A DNA stretch of 37,555 nt, from the NCBI RefSeq assembly GCF_000378465.1, contig NZ_KB899941.1, positions 1 through 37,555 of the forward strand. Reading direction: 5' to 3'. A program made the translations under genes and the position numbers. Under the pieces are notes generated by a model that made no database searches, was not told the DNA's origin, and was given only the letters and a program-made list of their open reading frames with translations. Of this stretch, positions 1-7,196 are shown piece by piece; positions within the stretch are counted from its first letter, which is position 1, and each line of letters begins with the position of its first letter. This stretch comes from Elioraea tepidiphila DSM 17972. Its GTDB lineage: Bacteria > Pseudomonadota > Alphaproteobacteria > Acetobacterales > Acetobacteraceae.

Positions 1-281
1 CCGGACTTGGCTGCGCGGGCGGGACAACATCCACAAGCGCTACCTGATCCACGTCGCCGGCTACAATCTCGGCCTGATCATGCGCCTGCTGACCGGTGCC
101 GGAACTCCCAGGGCGTTCCAGGACAGGCTCTCCGCCTGCCTCGCCGCCGTCATCCTGCCGAACGGCTCTCCGATGATGCTGCTGATCGTCGTCGCCGGCG
201 ATCAGACCCCCGCCATCGCCATCAGCTTGGAGCCAGACCCTCTCGACTGAACGACCACTTCTTCAACGGGCTGTTAAATTG
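1..281 (+). mobile_element. Right end of an inserted element (IS or larger island)
   Basis: The transposase end, about 31 noncoding bases (251-281) and an abrupt switch to the 3' half of a tRNA gene mark a junction between inserted DNA and host chromosome. Bases 251-281 would contain the right terminal repeat of the insertion sequence, but the left end is outside the window, so the repeat and any target duplication cannot be defined. It is open whether this is one insertion sequence that split the tRNA gene or the far edge of a tRNA-integrated island that happens to end in an insertion sequence. Confidence 0.45.
2..250 (+). CDS. Transposase, C-terminal fragment (IS1182/IS5-like DDE type)
   Basis: The frame is open from the first base and stops at TGA 248-250, so only the last 82 residues are in the window. 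The sequence contains WLRGRDNIHKRYLIHVAGYN followed by LGLIMR and a GAGTPR motif. This resembles the C-terminal tail of DDE transposases of the IS1182 group, which cut and paste their own insertion sequence. That assignment rests on remembered family resemblance, not on a search. The catalytic acidic residues would lie to the left of the window. The stop is followed within 32 bases by a half tRNA gene, so this gene sits at the very edge of the inserted DNA. Whether the transposase is intact cannot be judged here. Confidence 0.6.
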   Translation, partial: RTWLRGRDNIHKRYLIHVAGYNLGLIMRLLTGAGTPRAFQDRLSACLAAVILPNGSPMMLLIVVAGDQTPAIAISLEPDPLD

Positions 282-326
282 CTCCGAAGGCAGAGGTCGT
301 ACGTTCGAATCGTATCGGGTCCGCCA
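282..326 (+). pseudogene. 3' half of tRNA-Arg(CCG)
   Basis: The anticodon loop CTCCGAA (282-288) carries anticodon CCG. It is followed by the 3' anticodon stem GGCAG, a 5-base variable region AGGTC, and a T arm of GTACG, TTCGAAT and CGTAT. Then come the 3' acceptor strand CGGGTCC, discriminator G and encoded CCA (324-326). The 5' partner of the anticodon stem should read about CTGCC, but the bases present are AATTG. No D arm or 5' acceptor strand (expected near GGACCCG) is found upstream. The gene is therefore a 45-base remnant starting exactly at the anticodon loop. This is a common crossover segment for tyrosine-recombinase islands, so it may be an attachment-site copy. Confidence 0.8.
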
Positions 327-340
327 CTCCCCGCCGCGCC

Positions 341-1159
341 TCAGCGCTTCAGCGCCCAGATCAGAATGCCGGCGGCGACCGACACGTTCAGGCTCTCGAT
401 CCGCCCCGACCCGCGCAGCGTCACGCGCGCCTCGCAGGCCGCGAGCGTCTCCGGCGGCACACCGTGCTCCTCGTTGCCGAGCACCAGCGCCACCGGACGG
501 TCGCGCGGCAGCGCGACCGGATCGACACCCCCCTCGGCGACCGCGCCGGCGACCAGGAAGCCCGGGCGGATCGCCTCGAGCGCCGGCACGAGCGGCGCGG
601 CGCGGTAGAGCGTGAGGTGCTCGAGCCCGCCCTCGGCCACGCGATGCGCCGAGTCCGAGGGGCCGGCCTGCTTCGCATGTCCCGACAGCACCATCCGGTC
701 GAGCCCGAAGAAGGCGGCCGTGCGCGCGATCGCGCCGAGATTGTGCGTGTTCGCGATGCCGTCCATCACCAGCAGCAGCGGGATGCGGTCGCGCGCGGCG
801 AGCACCGCCGCCGGGTCGAAGCCGGGGATCGCCTTGGGCCGCGCGATCGCGACGATGCCGCCGTGCTGCACCGTGCCCGCGACCCGATCGAGTTCGGTGC
901 GCGGCAGCATCCGGTAGGGCCGGCGCGCGGCCGCCAGCACCTTGCAGAACGGCCCGGCCGCCTCGCGCAGCGCCTCCTCGTAGAACAGCCGCTCGACCCG
1001 CTGGGGCGCGCGCGCGAACAGCGCCGAGACGGCGGGGAGCCCGGCGACGCGGACCAGATCGGCGGCCTCCTCGCGCGGCGCGCGTTCGGGGCCGCGGGCG
1101 GGCGGGCGCGGCGGGCGGGCGGGGCCGCGCCGGTCGCGCGGCGGAGGGTCTCGGCGCAT
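341..1159 (-). CDS. TrmH/SpoU-family RNA 2'-O-ribose methyltransferase
   Basis: A 272-residue SPOUT-class enzyme predicted to methylate a ribose 2'-OH in tRNA or rRNA using S-adenosylmethionine. All three SpoU motifs are visible: DGIANTHNLGAIAR (about 133-146), LVLGNEEHGV (225-234) and IESLNVSVAAGI (254-265), which form the knotted cofactor site. A substrate-binding N-terminal domain (about 35-115) precedes them, behind a basic Pro/Arg-rich leader. I chose ATG 1159. A GTG at 1237 would add 26 residues but would abut the divergent Nudix gene and looks less likely. The exact RNA target cannot be read from sequence. The gene runs toward the tRNA remnant and ends 15 bases from it. Confidence 0.88.
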   Translation of the reverse strand: MRRDPPPRDRRGPARPPRPPARGPERAPREEAADLVRVAGLPAVSALFARAPQRVERLFYEEALREAAGPFCKVLAAARRPYRMLPRTELDRVAGTVQHGGIVAIARPKAIPGFDPAAVLAARDRIPLLLVMDGIANTHNLGAIARTAAFFGLDRMVLSGHAKQAGPSDSAHRVAEGGLEHLTLYRAAPLVPALEAIRPGFLVAGAVAEGGVDPVALPRDRPVALVLGNEEHGVPPETLAACEARVTLRGSGRIESLNVSVAAGILIWALKR

Positions 1160-1237
1160 GGCGGCTGCGTGCCATTGCGGGGCGATGCGGGCAAGGGGCG
1201 CATGGACGTCTTCCCGCCTGGGCCCTAGCGTGCCCAC

Positions 1238-1945
1238 GTGACCCCAGCCTCGCTGCCCCTGCCTCCCCGGCCCCCGCGCGCGCCCGGCACGCGCGCCGTC
1301 CGCCCCCGCGCCGCCGCAAGCCTCGTGCTGCTGCGCGAGACGAGCGACGGCCCGGCCGTGCTAATGGGCGTGCGCAGCGGCGGGCACCGCTTCATGCCGA
1401 ACCGGCTCGTGTTCCCGGGCGGGCGGGTCGATGCGGCCGACCATCGCGTCGCCTTCGCAACCGCCCCGCCCTCCTCGCTCGCCCGCTCGTTCGGCGCCCT
1501 CGCGACCGCGCTCGCCGCCGCCGCGATCCGCGAGACCTTCGAGGAAACCGGGCTCCGCCTCGCCGCGCCCGCGCCGCCCGGCGCGCGCCTGCCGCGCGGC
1601 GGATGGGCGCAGTTCGCCGCCGGCGGCCACCTGCCGGCGGGCGATGCGCTGGTGCCGCTCTGCCGGCTGATCACGCCAAGTGCCAGCCCGATCCGCTTCG
1701 ACGCGCGCTTCCTGCTCGCCCCGGCCGAGCGGGTCTCGGGCGAGCTCCGCGGCAATGGCGAGCTTGAGTTCCTGCGCTGGATCCCGCTCGCGGAAGCCGA
1801 AACCCTCGATCTCGCCCTGCCGCAGCGCGTGGTGCTGCGCGAGGTCGCGGAGTGGCTGGCGGCGGATGCGGCCACGCGCGCCGAGCGGGTCGCGCCGCTC
1901 TGGCGCGAGACCGGCCCCAACCTCGTGCGCGTCCCGCCGCTATAG
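1238..1945 (+). CDS. NUDIX hydrolase
   Basis: A 235-residue protein starting at GTG 1238, divergent from the SpoU gene. The core of the Nudix box, AAIRETFEETGL (RE..EE.G), lies around residue 96-108 and provides the magnesium-binding glutamates that hydrolyse a nucleoside diphosphate linked to another group. The first half of the canonical box (G-x5-E-x7) is degenerate: alanines occupy the spacer and the expected glutamate is missing. This is the pattern of the NUDT7/8/19-like branch (CoA and acyl-CoA diphosphatases) rather than MutT. The segment VLMGVRSGGHRFMPNRLVF is the typical lead-in. The substrate is unknown. The stop codon overlaps that of the convergent hydrolase gene. Confidence 0.82.
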   Translation: MTPASLPLPPRPPRAPGTRAVRPRAAASLVLLRETSDGPAVLMGVRSGGHRFMPNRLVFPGGRVDAADHRVAFATAPPSSLARSFGALATALAAAAIRETFEETGLRLAAPAPPGARLPRGGWAQFAAGGHLPAGDALVPLCRLITPSASPIRFDARFLLAPAERVSGELRGNGELEFLRWIPLAEAETLDLALPQRVVLREVAEWLAADAATRAERVAPLWRETGPNLVRVPPL

Positions 1946-2803
1946 CGCGATCGCGGGGTCGGCCAGGCGGTTCTCGGCCCTGAGCTTGAGCAGATGGGCG
2001 CGCACGGTCTTGGCCGCGGCCGGGCGCAGCGCCTCGGCCAGCGCCGGATAGAGGGCGGTCACGATCGCCTCGACCGTCGCGGCACCGCCGGCGAGCGCGT
2101 CGAGGATGCCGGCCTCGCGCTCCTCGCGGTGGCGCAGCAGGGCCGCGACGTGGGGCCGGGGCTCGGGAATCGGCGGGCCGTGGCCGGACAGGAAGGTTCC
2201 CTCGGGCCGGTCGAGCATCCGGCGCAGATGCGCCATGTAGGCGGCCATGTCGCCATCCGGCGGCGCCACCATGCTGGTCGACCAGGGCATGACGTGATCG
2301 CCGCTGAACAGCACGCCCTCGTCCTCGACCGCGTAGCAGAGATGATCCGAGGCGTGGCCGGGAGTGTGCAGCACCCTGAGCCGCCAGCCCTCGCCCGCGA
2401 CCGTGTCGCCCTCGGCGAGGATCTCGTCGGGCAGGAACGGCGGGTGGCCGGTGGCGATGCCGACCGTGCGCTCGGTCTGCGGATGGCCCCAGCCGAGCAC
2501 CGGCGCGCCCGTCGCTGCCGCGAACGGCGCCGCGCCGGGCGCGTGGTCCTGGTGGCTGTGCGTGACCAGGATATGCGTGACGGTCTCGCCCCTGAGCGCA
2601 TCGAGCAGGGCGCGGCGATGCGCCGGATCGTCCGGCCCGGGATCGATCACCGCGACCCGGCCGGCGCCGAGAATCCAGGTGTTCGTGCCGTGATAGGTGA
2701 AGGGCCCCGGATTGCGCGCCACGACGCGGCGCACACGGGGGTGCAGCGTCTGCACCTCGCCATAGGGCGGTGCGGGCTCGGTGAGGAACGCGATCGTCTC
2801 CAT
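1940..2803 (-). CDS. Metallo-beta-lactamase-fold hydrolase (LACTB2-like)
   Basis: A 287-residue enzyme of the metallo-beta-lactamase superfamily. The zinc motif THSHQDH (81-87) is followed by HTPGHASDH, then SGDH and a C-terminal SGHGP, so both metal sites look complete. After the catalytic domain comes a roughly 70-residue winged-helix-like tail, the arrangement of LACTB2-type proteins, some of which are single-strand endoribonucleases. Hydrolase is safe; the substrate is inference. ATG 2803 is chosen because the family usually begins shortly before the NPGPFTYHGTNTW segment; ATG 2815 is an alternative. Its TAG (read from CTA at 1940-1942) lies inside the last two codons of the convergent Nudix gene. 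Confidence 0.85.
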   Translation of the reverse strand: METIAFLTEPAPPYGEVQTLHPRVRRVVARNPGPFTYHGTNTWILGAGRVAVIDPGPDDPAHRRALLDALRGETVTHILVTHSHQDHAPGAAPFAAATGAPVLGWGHPQTERTVGIATGHPPFLPDEILAEGDTVAGEGWRLRVLHTPGHASDHLCYAVEDEGVLFSGDHVMPWSTSMVAPPDGDMAAYMAHLRRMLDRPEGTFLSGHGPPIPEPRPHVAALLRHREEREAGILDALAGGAATVEAIVTALYPALAEALRPAAAKTVRAHLLKLRAENRLADPAIAL

Positions 2804-2989
2804 GGCGCGCAGCATGCCCCGGATCGCGCCGCTGCACAGGGTCCGTATTGTGACAGGGCTCACATGAAGCCGGCGTCCCGCGCTGCGATGCTGTCTCCAT
2901 TCCGGCATTTGCATGGCTCCGCCGGGACGAGGAAACCAATCTGCAACCCCTGTCGCCGATCGTGCCGCGACACACCGGACGCCTGGACG

Positions 2990-3136
2990 ATGACGCGCCT
3001 GATCCCGCCGCTGCTGTTCGCCCTGCTGACGCTGAGCGCGCTCGCCGCCGCACTCGACGATGGCCTGCGGCGCGATGCGCCGGGCTCCGCCTTCGTCGAG
3101 CGGCTGGTCGGCGCGCCGTCGGGCGACGCGCAGTAG
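2990..3136 (+). CDS. Small secreted or membrane-anchored protein, 48 residues
   Basis: A short frame from ATG 2990 to TAG 3136, in the gap between two minus-strand genes. It encodes an N-terminal MTR followed by a hydrophobic segment LIPPLLFALLTLSALAAA and a polar tail ending in GDAQ. The shape is that of a signal peptide or single membrane anchor with an AxA-like end and a 25-residue exported tail. I do not recognise a family. In DNA this rich in G and C, short open frames arise by chance, so the hydrophobic start and the fit into an otherwise empty gap are the only support. Promoter and ribosome site are not evident. Confidence 0.4.
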   Translation: MTRLIPPLLFALLTLSALAAALDDGLRRDAPGSAFVERLVGAPSGDAQ

Positions 3137-3142
3137 CGGCCG

Positions 3143-3799
3143 CTACGCCTCGTCGGCCACGCGGGCGGAGGTGCCGCCCATGCTGATCATCGCCAGGAAC
3201 TCGCGCCGGGTGGAGGGGTCGTCGCGGAACGCGCCCAGCATCCGGCTGGTCACCATCGACACGCCGGGCTTGTGGATGCCGCGCGTCGTCATGCACTGGT
3301 GCGCCGCCTCGATCACCACGGCGACACCTTTCGGTTCCAGCACCGCATTGATCGTGTTGGCGATCTGCGCGGTCAGCTTCTCCTGGATCTGAAGGCGCTT
3401 GGCATAGGCCTCGACCACGCGCGCGAGCTTGCTGATGCCGACCACGCGCTTGTGCGGCAGGTAGGCGACATGCGCGCGGCCGATGATCGGCACCATGTGG
3501 TGCTCGCAGTAGCTCTCGAGCCGGATGTCGCGCAGCAGCACCATCTCGTCGTAGCCGTCGGTCTCCTCGAAGGTGCGCGCGAGCAGCTCGTCCGGGTCGA
3601 TCTCGTAGCCGCAGAAGAACTGGCTGTAGGAGCGCACCACGCGCGCGGGGGTGTCGATGAGACCCTCGCGCGTCGGATCGTCGCCGGCCCAGAGCAGCAG
3701 GGTGCGCACGGCCGCTTCGGCCTCCTCGCGCGTCGGCCGGCGCTCGGTGACCTTCGGGGCGGAGATCGTCGCCGGGGTGTTCACGTTCACGACGTCCAT
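3143..3799 (-). CDS. folE: GTP cyclohydrolase I
   Basis: A 218-residue enzyme that converts GTP to 7,8-dihydroneopterin triphosphate and formate, the first step of folate (and pterin) synthesis. The zinc ligands Cys98 and His101 (ESYCEHH) and Cys169 (HQCMTTRG) have exactly the 71-residue spacing of the E. coli enzyme. [20 protein letters not shown] is the conserved central helix. The likely Shine-Dalgarno AAAGGA (3805-3800) directly abuts the ATG at 3799, which is too close. GTG at 3790, three codons later, has a 9-base spacing and may be the true start. The lipoprotein gene ends 150 bases upstream on the same strand, so folE probably has its own promoter. Confidence 0.96.
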   Translation of the reverse strand: MDVVNVNTPATISAPKVTERRPTREEAEAAVRTLLLWAGDDPTREGLIDTPARVVRSYSQFFCGYEIDPDELLARTFEETDGYDEMVLLRDIRLESYCEHHMVPIIGRAHVAYLPHKRVVGISKLARVVEAYAKRLQIQEKLTAQIANTINAVLEPKGVAVVIEAAHQCMTTRGIHKPGVSMVTSRMLGAFRDDPSTRREFLAMISMGGTSARVADEA

Positions 3800-3949
3800 T
3801 CCTTTCGGACAACGGGGTGGCGGGATGACCGTTCTTGTCGTTCTGCGGCCCGGTGCCCTGAACGGGGGCCCAAGCTGTTCGTCCTCAACACCGTCGATAC
3901 TGGGCGCGGAGGTGCGCGAGTCAATCGCGTGCTCACGCGAGCGTGAGCC

Positions 3950-5026
3950 TCAGCCTGCCGCGCACACATCGGCCCCGTCACGCGCGGCGAGCAGATCCTC
4001 GGCCGCCTGGAGCAGCGCCAGCCGGCCGGAGAAGGAGAGGCCGCGCGGGTCGACATGATCCAGGTCCGGCACCAGATGCAGCCGCGCGCGCGGCAGGGCG
4101 CGCGCCAGCCGCAGGCTCTCGGTCCAGGGGATCACCGGGTCGCGCGTGCCGTGCACCAGGATCGCGCAGACGCCGAGCCCGCCGAGCGCGCTGTCGGCGA
4201 GGTTGAGGCGCGCGAGGGCCGTGCGCAGCACCTCCGGCAGGGCGGCGATACGGCCCGGCACCGCGTCCGGGTCGCGCTCCTCGGCAAGCGCCAGCACCGC
4301 GCGCGCCGCCGCGCCGGCCTCGGCGATGGGCGGACCTTCCCGGCGCGCGAGCCGCGCCTCGGCGGTGCGGCGCAGCCAGGCGACGTCGCGCGCGTCGGGC
4401 AAGGCGGCCGCGTTGGCGAGCACGAACAGCCACAGCGCCTCGGGCCGCGGTGTGCCGAAGCGCCATGCCGTCGCCTCGGGAGCCCGATACGCGCCCGTGA
4501 CGAGGAAGGTCAGCATCGCCTCGGTGTCGTGATAGGCGCCGAGGGTGGCGATGACGTCGAGCCGGGCGGCGACGTCGGGGCGCAGCGCGGCGAGGAAGGC
4601 GGGGCCGGCGGCATAGGAGATCGCCGCGAGTCCCGCCGGGCCGGGTGTATCGGGCAGGGCCAGCACCGCCGCCGCCACCGCCTCGGCGTCCGACGCATCC
4701 GCCGAGAGCCTTCGCGCCGCCGGCAGGTCGGGTACGACCACGAGGAAGCCGATCCGCGCGAGACTCTCGGCGAAGGGCACCAGGCGGGCATCGCGCCGCC
4801 CCGCCTCGGACAGGCCCGGCACCAGAACGATCCGCGCGCGCGCCGGCGTGCCGGGGCGGTAGAGATCGGCCTCGGTGCCGGGCACGGCGAAGGGCTCGCG
4901 CGTCGGCGGCGGTGTCGTCTCCTTGAGCGCCGACGGCCCTGGCCCGGCCTCGACATCGGCGAGGAACCGCGCGGGTTCGTGCGCGCAGGCGGCGAGCAGG
5001 CTCAGCGCGAGAACGGCACGACGCAT
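3950..5026 (-). CDS. Lipoprotein with alpha/beta-hydrolase fold
   Basis: A 358-residue protein that begins with a lipoprotein signal peptide: MRRAVLALSLLAAC, with the lipobox LLAAC and lipidated Cys14. The mature part has an alpha/beta-hydrolase layout: IVLVPGLSEAGRRDARL after the first strand, GFLVVVPDL, then a nucleophile elbow AISYAAG, and later VHGTRDPVIPW (acid) and DLDHVDPRG (histidine). The elbow reads A-x-S-x-A instead of G-x-S-x-G, which is unusual though the serine is kept. It is probably an esterase or dienelactone-hydrolase relative tethered in the periplasm; substrate unknown. The start lies inside the end of the upstream methyltransferase gene (25-base overlap), suggesting translational coupling. 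Confidence 0.72.
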   Translation of the reverse strand: MRRAVLALSLLAACAHEPARFLADVEAGPGPSALKETTPPPTREPFAVPGTEADLYRPGTPARARIVLVPGLSEAGRRDARLVPFAESLARIGFLVVVPDLPAARRLSADASDAEAVAAAVLALPDTPGPAGLAAISYAAGPAFLAALRPDVAARLDVIATLGAYHDTEAMLTFLVTGAYRAPEATAWRFGTPRPEALWLFVLANAAALPDARDVAWLRRTAEARLARREGPPIAEAGAAARAVLALAEERDPDAVPGRIAALPEVLRTALARLNLADSALGGLGVCAILVHGTRDPVIPWTESLRLARALPRARLHLVPDLDHVDPRGLSFSGRLALLQAAEDLLAARDGADVCAAG

Positions 5027-6294
5027 TCGAGATGCCCCGACCAGAGGAACTGATCGATCGGCGTTGCGCGCATGGGCCGCCAGCCGCCAACGGCGAGCAG
5101 GCGCGCATCGCGCGCCAGCGCCGCCGGGTTGCACGAGACATAGACGATCCGCCGCACCGGCGCTTGCGCCAGCGCCTCGCATTGCGCGCGCGCGCCGTCG
5201 CGCGGCGGATCGAGCACGACGGCGTCGACGCCGCGCAGCTCCGCCGGCAGCAGGGGACGGGCCGCGAGATCGCGCGTCCCGACGGCGATGCGCGCGGCGA
5301 GCCCCGACCCTTGCGCGGCGCGGCGCAGCGCGGCGGCGGCCTCGGCCTCGCCCTCGGCCGCGCGCAGGCGGAACCGCCGTGCCAGCCGGAAGGTCAGCGT
5401 GCCGATCCCGGCGAAGAGATCGGCGACCAGCGCGTCCTCGGGCAGATCGGCGAGGGCGGTCAGCACCGCCGCGCCGATCGCCGCCTCGCCGTCGAGCGTC
5501 GCCTGGAGGAAGGCGCCTGGCGGCGGTTCGACCGCGACGCCGGCGAAGGCGATGGCCGGCACGCGACGGATCGCCACAGGCAGCGGCGGCGCCGCACCGG
5601 TTGCCCAGCAGAGCCGCGCCAGATCGGCGGCCTCGGCGAAGGCCGCGAGGCGTTCGCGCCCGGCGAGGTCAGGCTCGCGCGCGCCGCGCAGCACGAGATC
5701 GGCACCGCTATCGAGCAGGTTCACCTGCGCCTCCGCCTCGGGCCGGAGGCAGGCAAGCTGGCGCGCAAGGTCGCGCAGGTGTTGCGCGAGTGTGAGGATC
5801 GCCGGGTCGAGCACGCGGCACTCCGGCGCATCGATCACGCGTCGGCTCGCGCGTTCATGGAAGCCGACCGCGCCGTTGCGGAGCGCGAGATCGGCGCGGC
5901 GCCGCGTCGCGGACGACGCCGGCACCAGGGAGTCGATCGGCGTGTCGGAGAACCCCGCGCGCCGCAGCGCGTCGGCGAGCAGCCCGGTCTTCCAGCGTCG
6001 ATATGCCTCCTCGCCCAGATGCTGCACGGCGCAGCCGCCGCAGGGGCCAAAGTGGGGGCAGGGCGGGGCGACACGGTCCGACGAATCCGAGAGCCGCGCG
6101 AGCAGGCTCGCCGCCACGCCCTCGCCCCGGCGCGCACCGGGCAGGATGCGCACGCGCTCGCCCGGCAGGGCGTCGGGGATGTAGGCGGGGCGGCCGTCGG
6201 GCAGCGCGGCGATGCCGTCGCCGCCGGCGCCGAGGCGCGCGACGACGGCCTCGACCGGTCCGGTACGCGCGCTGCGGTGTGTCCTGCGGCTCAT
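5002..6294 (-). CDS. TrmA/RlmD-family RNA (uracil-5-)methyltransferase
   Basis: A 430-residue S-adenosylmethionine-dependent enzyme. An N-terminal TRAM-like RNA-binding region (about 8-62) is followed by the iron-sulfur motif CPHFGPCGGC (Cys79, 85, 88), with a fourth ligand probably Cys159. The methylase domain has DLFAGIGTLTFRLA (292-305), DPPRDGA (362-368) and the catalytic SCNP (Cys388), and ends in the usual GHLECVVPF. The family methylates C5 of a uridine in 23S rRNA (RlmC/RlmD) or tRNA; which one cannot be told. ATG 6294 follows a 62-base gap after the DUF1178 gene, and the gene overlaps the lipoprotein downstream by 25 bases. Confidence 0.9.
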   Translation of the reverse strand: MSRRTHRSARTGPVEAVVARLGAGGDGIAALPDGRPAYIPDALPGERVRILPGARRGEGVAASLLARLSDSSDRVAPPCPHFGPCGGCAVQHLGEEAYRRWKTGLLADALRRAGFSDTPIDSLVPASSATRRRADLALRNGAVGFHERASRRVIDAPECRVLDPAILTLAQHLRDLARQLACLRPEAEAQVNLLDSGADLVLRGAREPDLAGRERLAAFAEAADLARLCWATGAAPPLPVAIRRVPAIAFAGVAVEPPPGAFLQATLDGEAAIGAAVLTALADLPEDALVADLFAGIGTLTFRLARRFRLRAAEGEAEAAAALRRAAQGSGLAARIAVGTRDLAARPLLPAELRGVDAVVLDPPRDGARAQCEALAQAPVRRIVYVSCNPAALARDARLLAVGGWRPMRATPIDQFLWSGHLECVVPFSR

Positions 6295-6356
6295 GCTCCC
6301 TCGGCGCCCTGCCGGGCTTACCTCAGGTGCCGGCCCGGCGTCAGCGTCCGGGCGCG

Positions 6357-6815
6357 TCAGCCGTCGGCGCGGGGCACCCAGGGGATGGTGCGGAAGCCGA
6401 TCCCCTCCTCGCGCAGCGCCTCGGCGTCCTCGGGCGTCGCCTCGCCGTAGATACCGCGCGCCTCGCTCTCGCCCGCGTGGATCCTGCGCGCCTCGTCGGC
6501 GAAACGGGGCCCGACATAGTCGCAGTGCTTCTCGATCTCGGCGCGCATGCGCTGCAGCATCGCCAGGGCCGCCGCGGGAATCTGGCCGGCGATCGCCTTG
6601 CCCTCGGCGGGTGCGGGCGGGGCGGGCGGCGCAACCGGGGCGGCCTCGCGCGACGAGGCGACGGCCGGGGCCATCAGCGCGCGGCTCACCTTGGTCGAAC
6701 CGCATTGCGGGCAGTCCACCAGGCCGCGCTTGGCCATCCGTTCGAAGGCGGCGCTGTCCTTGAACCAGCCGTCGAACTCGTGCGCCGAGTCGCAGCGGAG
6801 CGCGTAGTGGATCAT
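6357..6815 (-). CDS. DUF1178 family protein
   Basis: A 152-residue protein of a family widespread in alphaproteobacteria. The start MIHYALRCDSAHEFDGWF is the family signature and supports ATG 6815, although the purine-rich GAGGAGG ribosome site sits only one base before it. A rubredoxin-like zinc knuckle starts with VDCPQCGS (Cys35, Cys38) and probably pairs with Cys8. A Pro/Ala-rich linker separates it from a C-terminal domain ending in FRTIPWVPRADG, also family-typical. The biochemical role is unknown. It lies in the conserved grxC-comF neighbourhood. In many relatives a carbon-nitrogen hydrolase gene sits between grxC and this gene; here the slot holds only 96 noncoding bases. Confidence 0.88.
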   Translation of the reverse strand: MIHYALRCDSAHEFDGWFKDSAAFERMAKRGLVDCPQCGSTKVSRALMAPAVASSREAAPVAPPAPPAPAEGKAIAGQIPAAALAMLQRMRAEIEKHCDYVGPRFADEARRIHAGESEARGIYGEATPEDAEALREEGIGFRTIPWVPRADG

Positions 6816-6857
6816 GCCTCCTCGCCAGAGTCGCGGGTCATGGCTCTATCATGGGGC

Positions 6858-6888
6858 TGCTGGCACTCCAGGCAAGAGACTGCCAGCA
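6858..6888 (-). promoter_or_regulatory. Inverted repeat between grxC and DUF1178
   Basis: TGCTGGCA at 6858-6865 is exactly repeated in inverse at 6881-6888 with a 15-base loop, midway in the 96-base gap between two co-oriented genes. No T-run follows on the minus strand. It may be a weak terminator, a processing hairpin or the scar of a lost gene. I cannot decide between these. Confidence 0.3.
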
Positions 6889-6911
6889 CGGCATGAACGA
6901 AAGATGACGGC

Positions 6912-7190
6912 TCAGCCCGACGTCGCCGTGCCGGTCAGGCCGAGGATGCGGTCGAGCTCGCCCGCGCGGTCCAGCCGGGCGAGGTCGTCGTAGCCGCCGA
7001 GCGGGGCGCCATCGACGAAGACCTGCGGCACGGTGGTGCGGCCTCCCGACCGCTCGGTGGCCTCGGCGCGGGCGGGGCTGCCCGAGGGCGCCTCGATCTC
7101 GCGATACGCCACGCCCTTGGCGTCGAGCAGGCGCTTGGCGGCGGCGCAGTAGGGGCACCAGAAGCTCGTGTAGATCTCGATCACGGGCAT
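6912..7190 (-). CDS. grxC: Glutaredoxin 3
   Basis: A 92-residue dithiol glutaredoxin that uses glutathione to reduce protein disulfides and mixed disulfides in the cytoplasm. The active site is WCPYC (Cys12, Cys15). The glutathione-binding features TVPQVFVDG (cis-proline) and GGYDDLARLDRAGEL are in their standard places, and the length matches the family. It starts 6 bases after the comF-like gene stops, so the two are very likely co-transcribed. This comF-grxC pairing is common in alphaproteobacteria. Confidence 0.95.
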   Translation of the reverse strand: MPVIEIYTSFWCPYCAAAKRLLDAKGVAYREIEAPSGSPARAEATERSGGRTTVPQVFVDGAPLGGYDDLARLDRAGELDRILGLTGTATSG

Positions 7191-7196
7191 GGCGCG

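Noticed and set aside
251-326. A complete tRNA gene
   Set aside because: The anticodon stem does not pair, and no D arm or 5' acceptor strand exists upstream. Only the 3' half is present. The nearby GTT triplet at about 272-275, which might suggest tRNA-Asn, lies outside any stem.
1671-3812. A 713-codon minus-strand frame crossing three genes
   Set aside because: It overlaps the hydrolase and folE in another frame and contains no recognisable domain.
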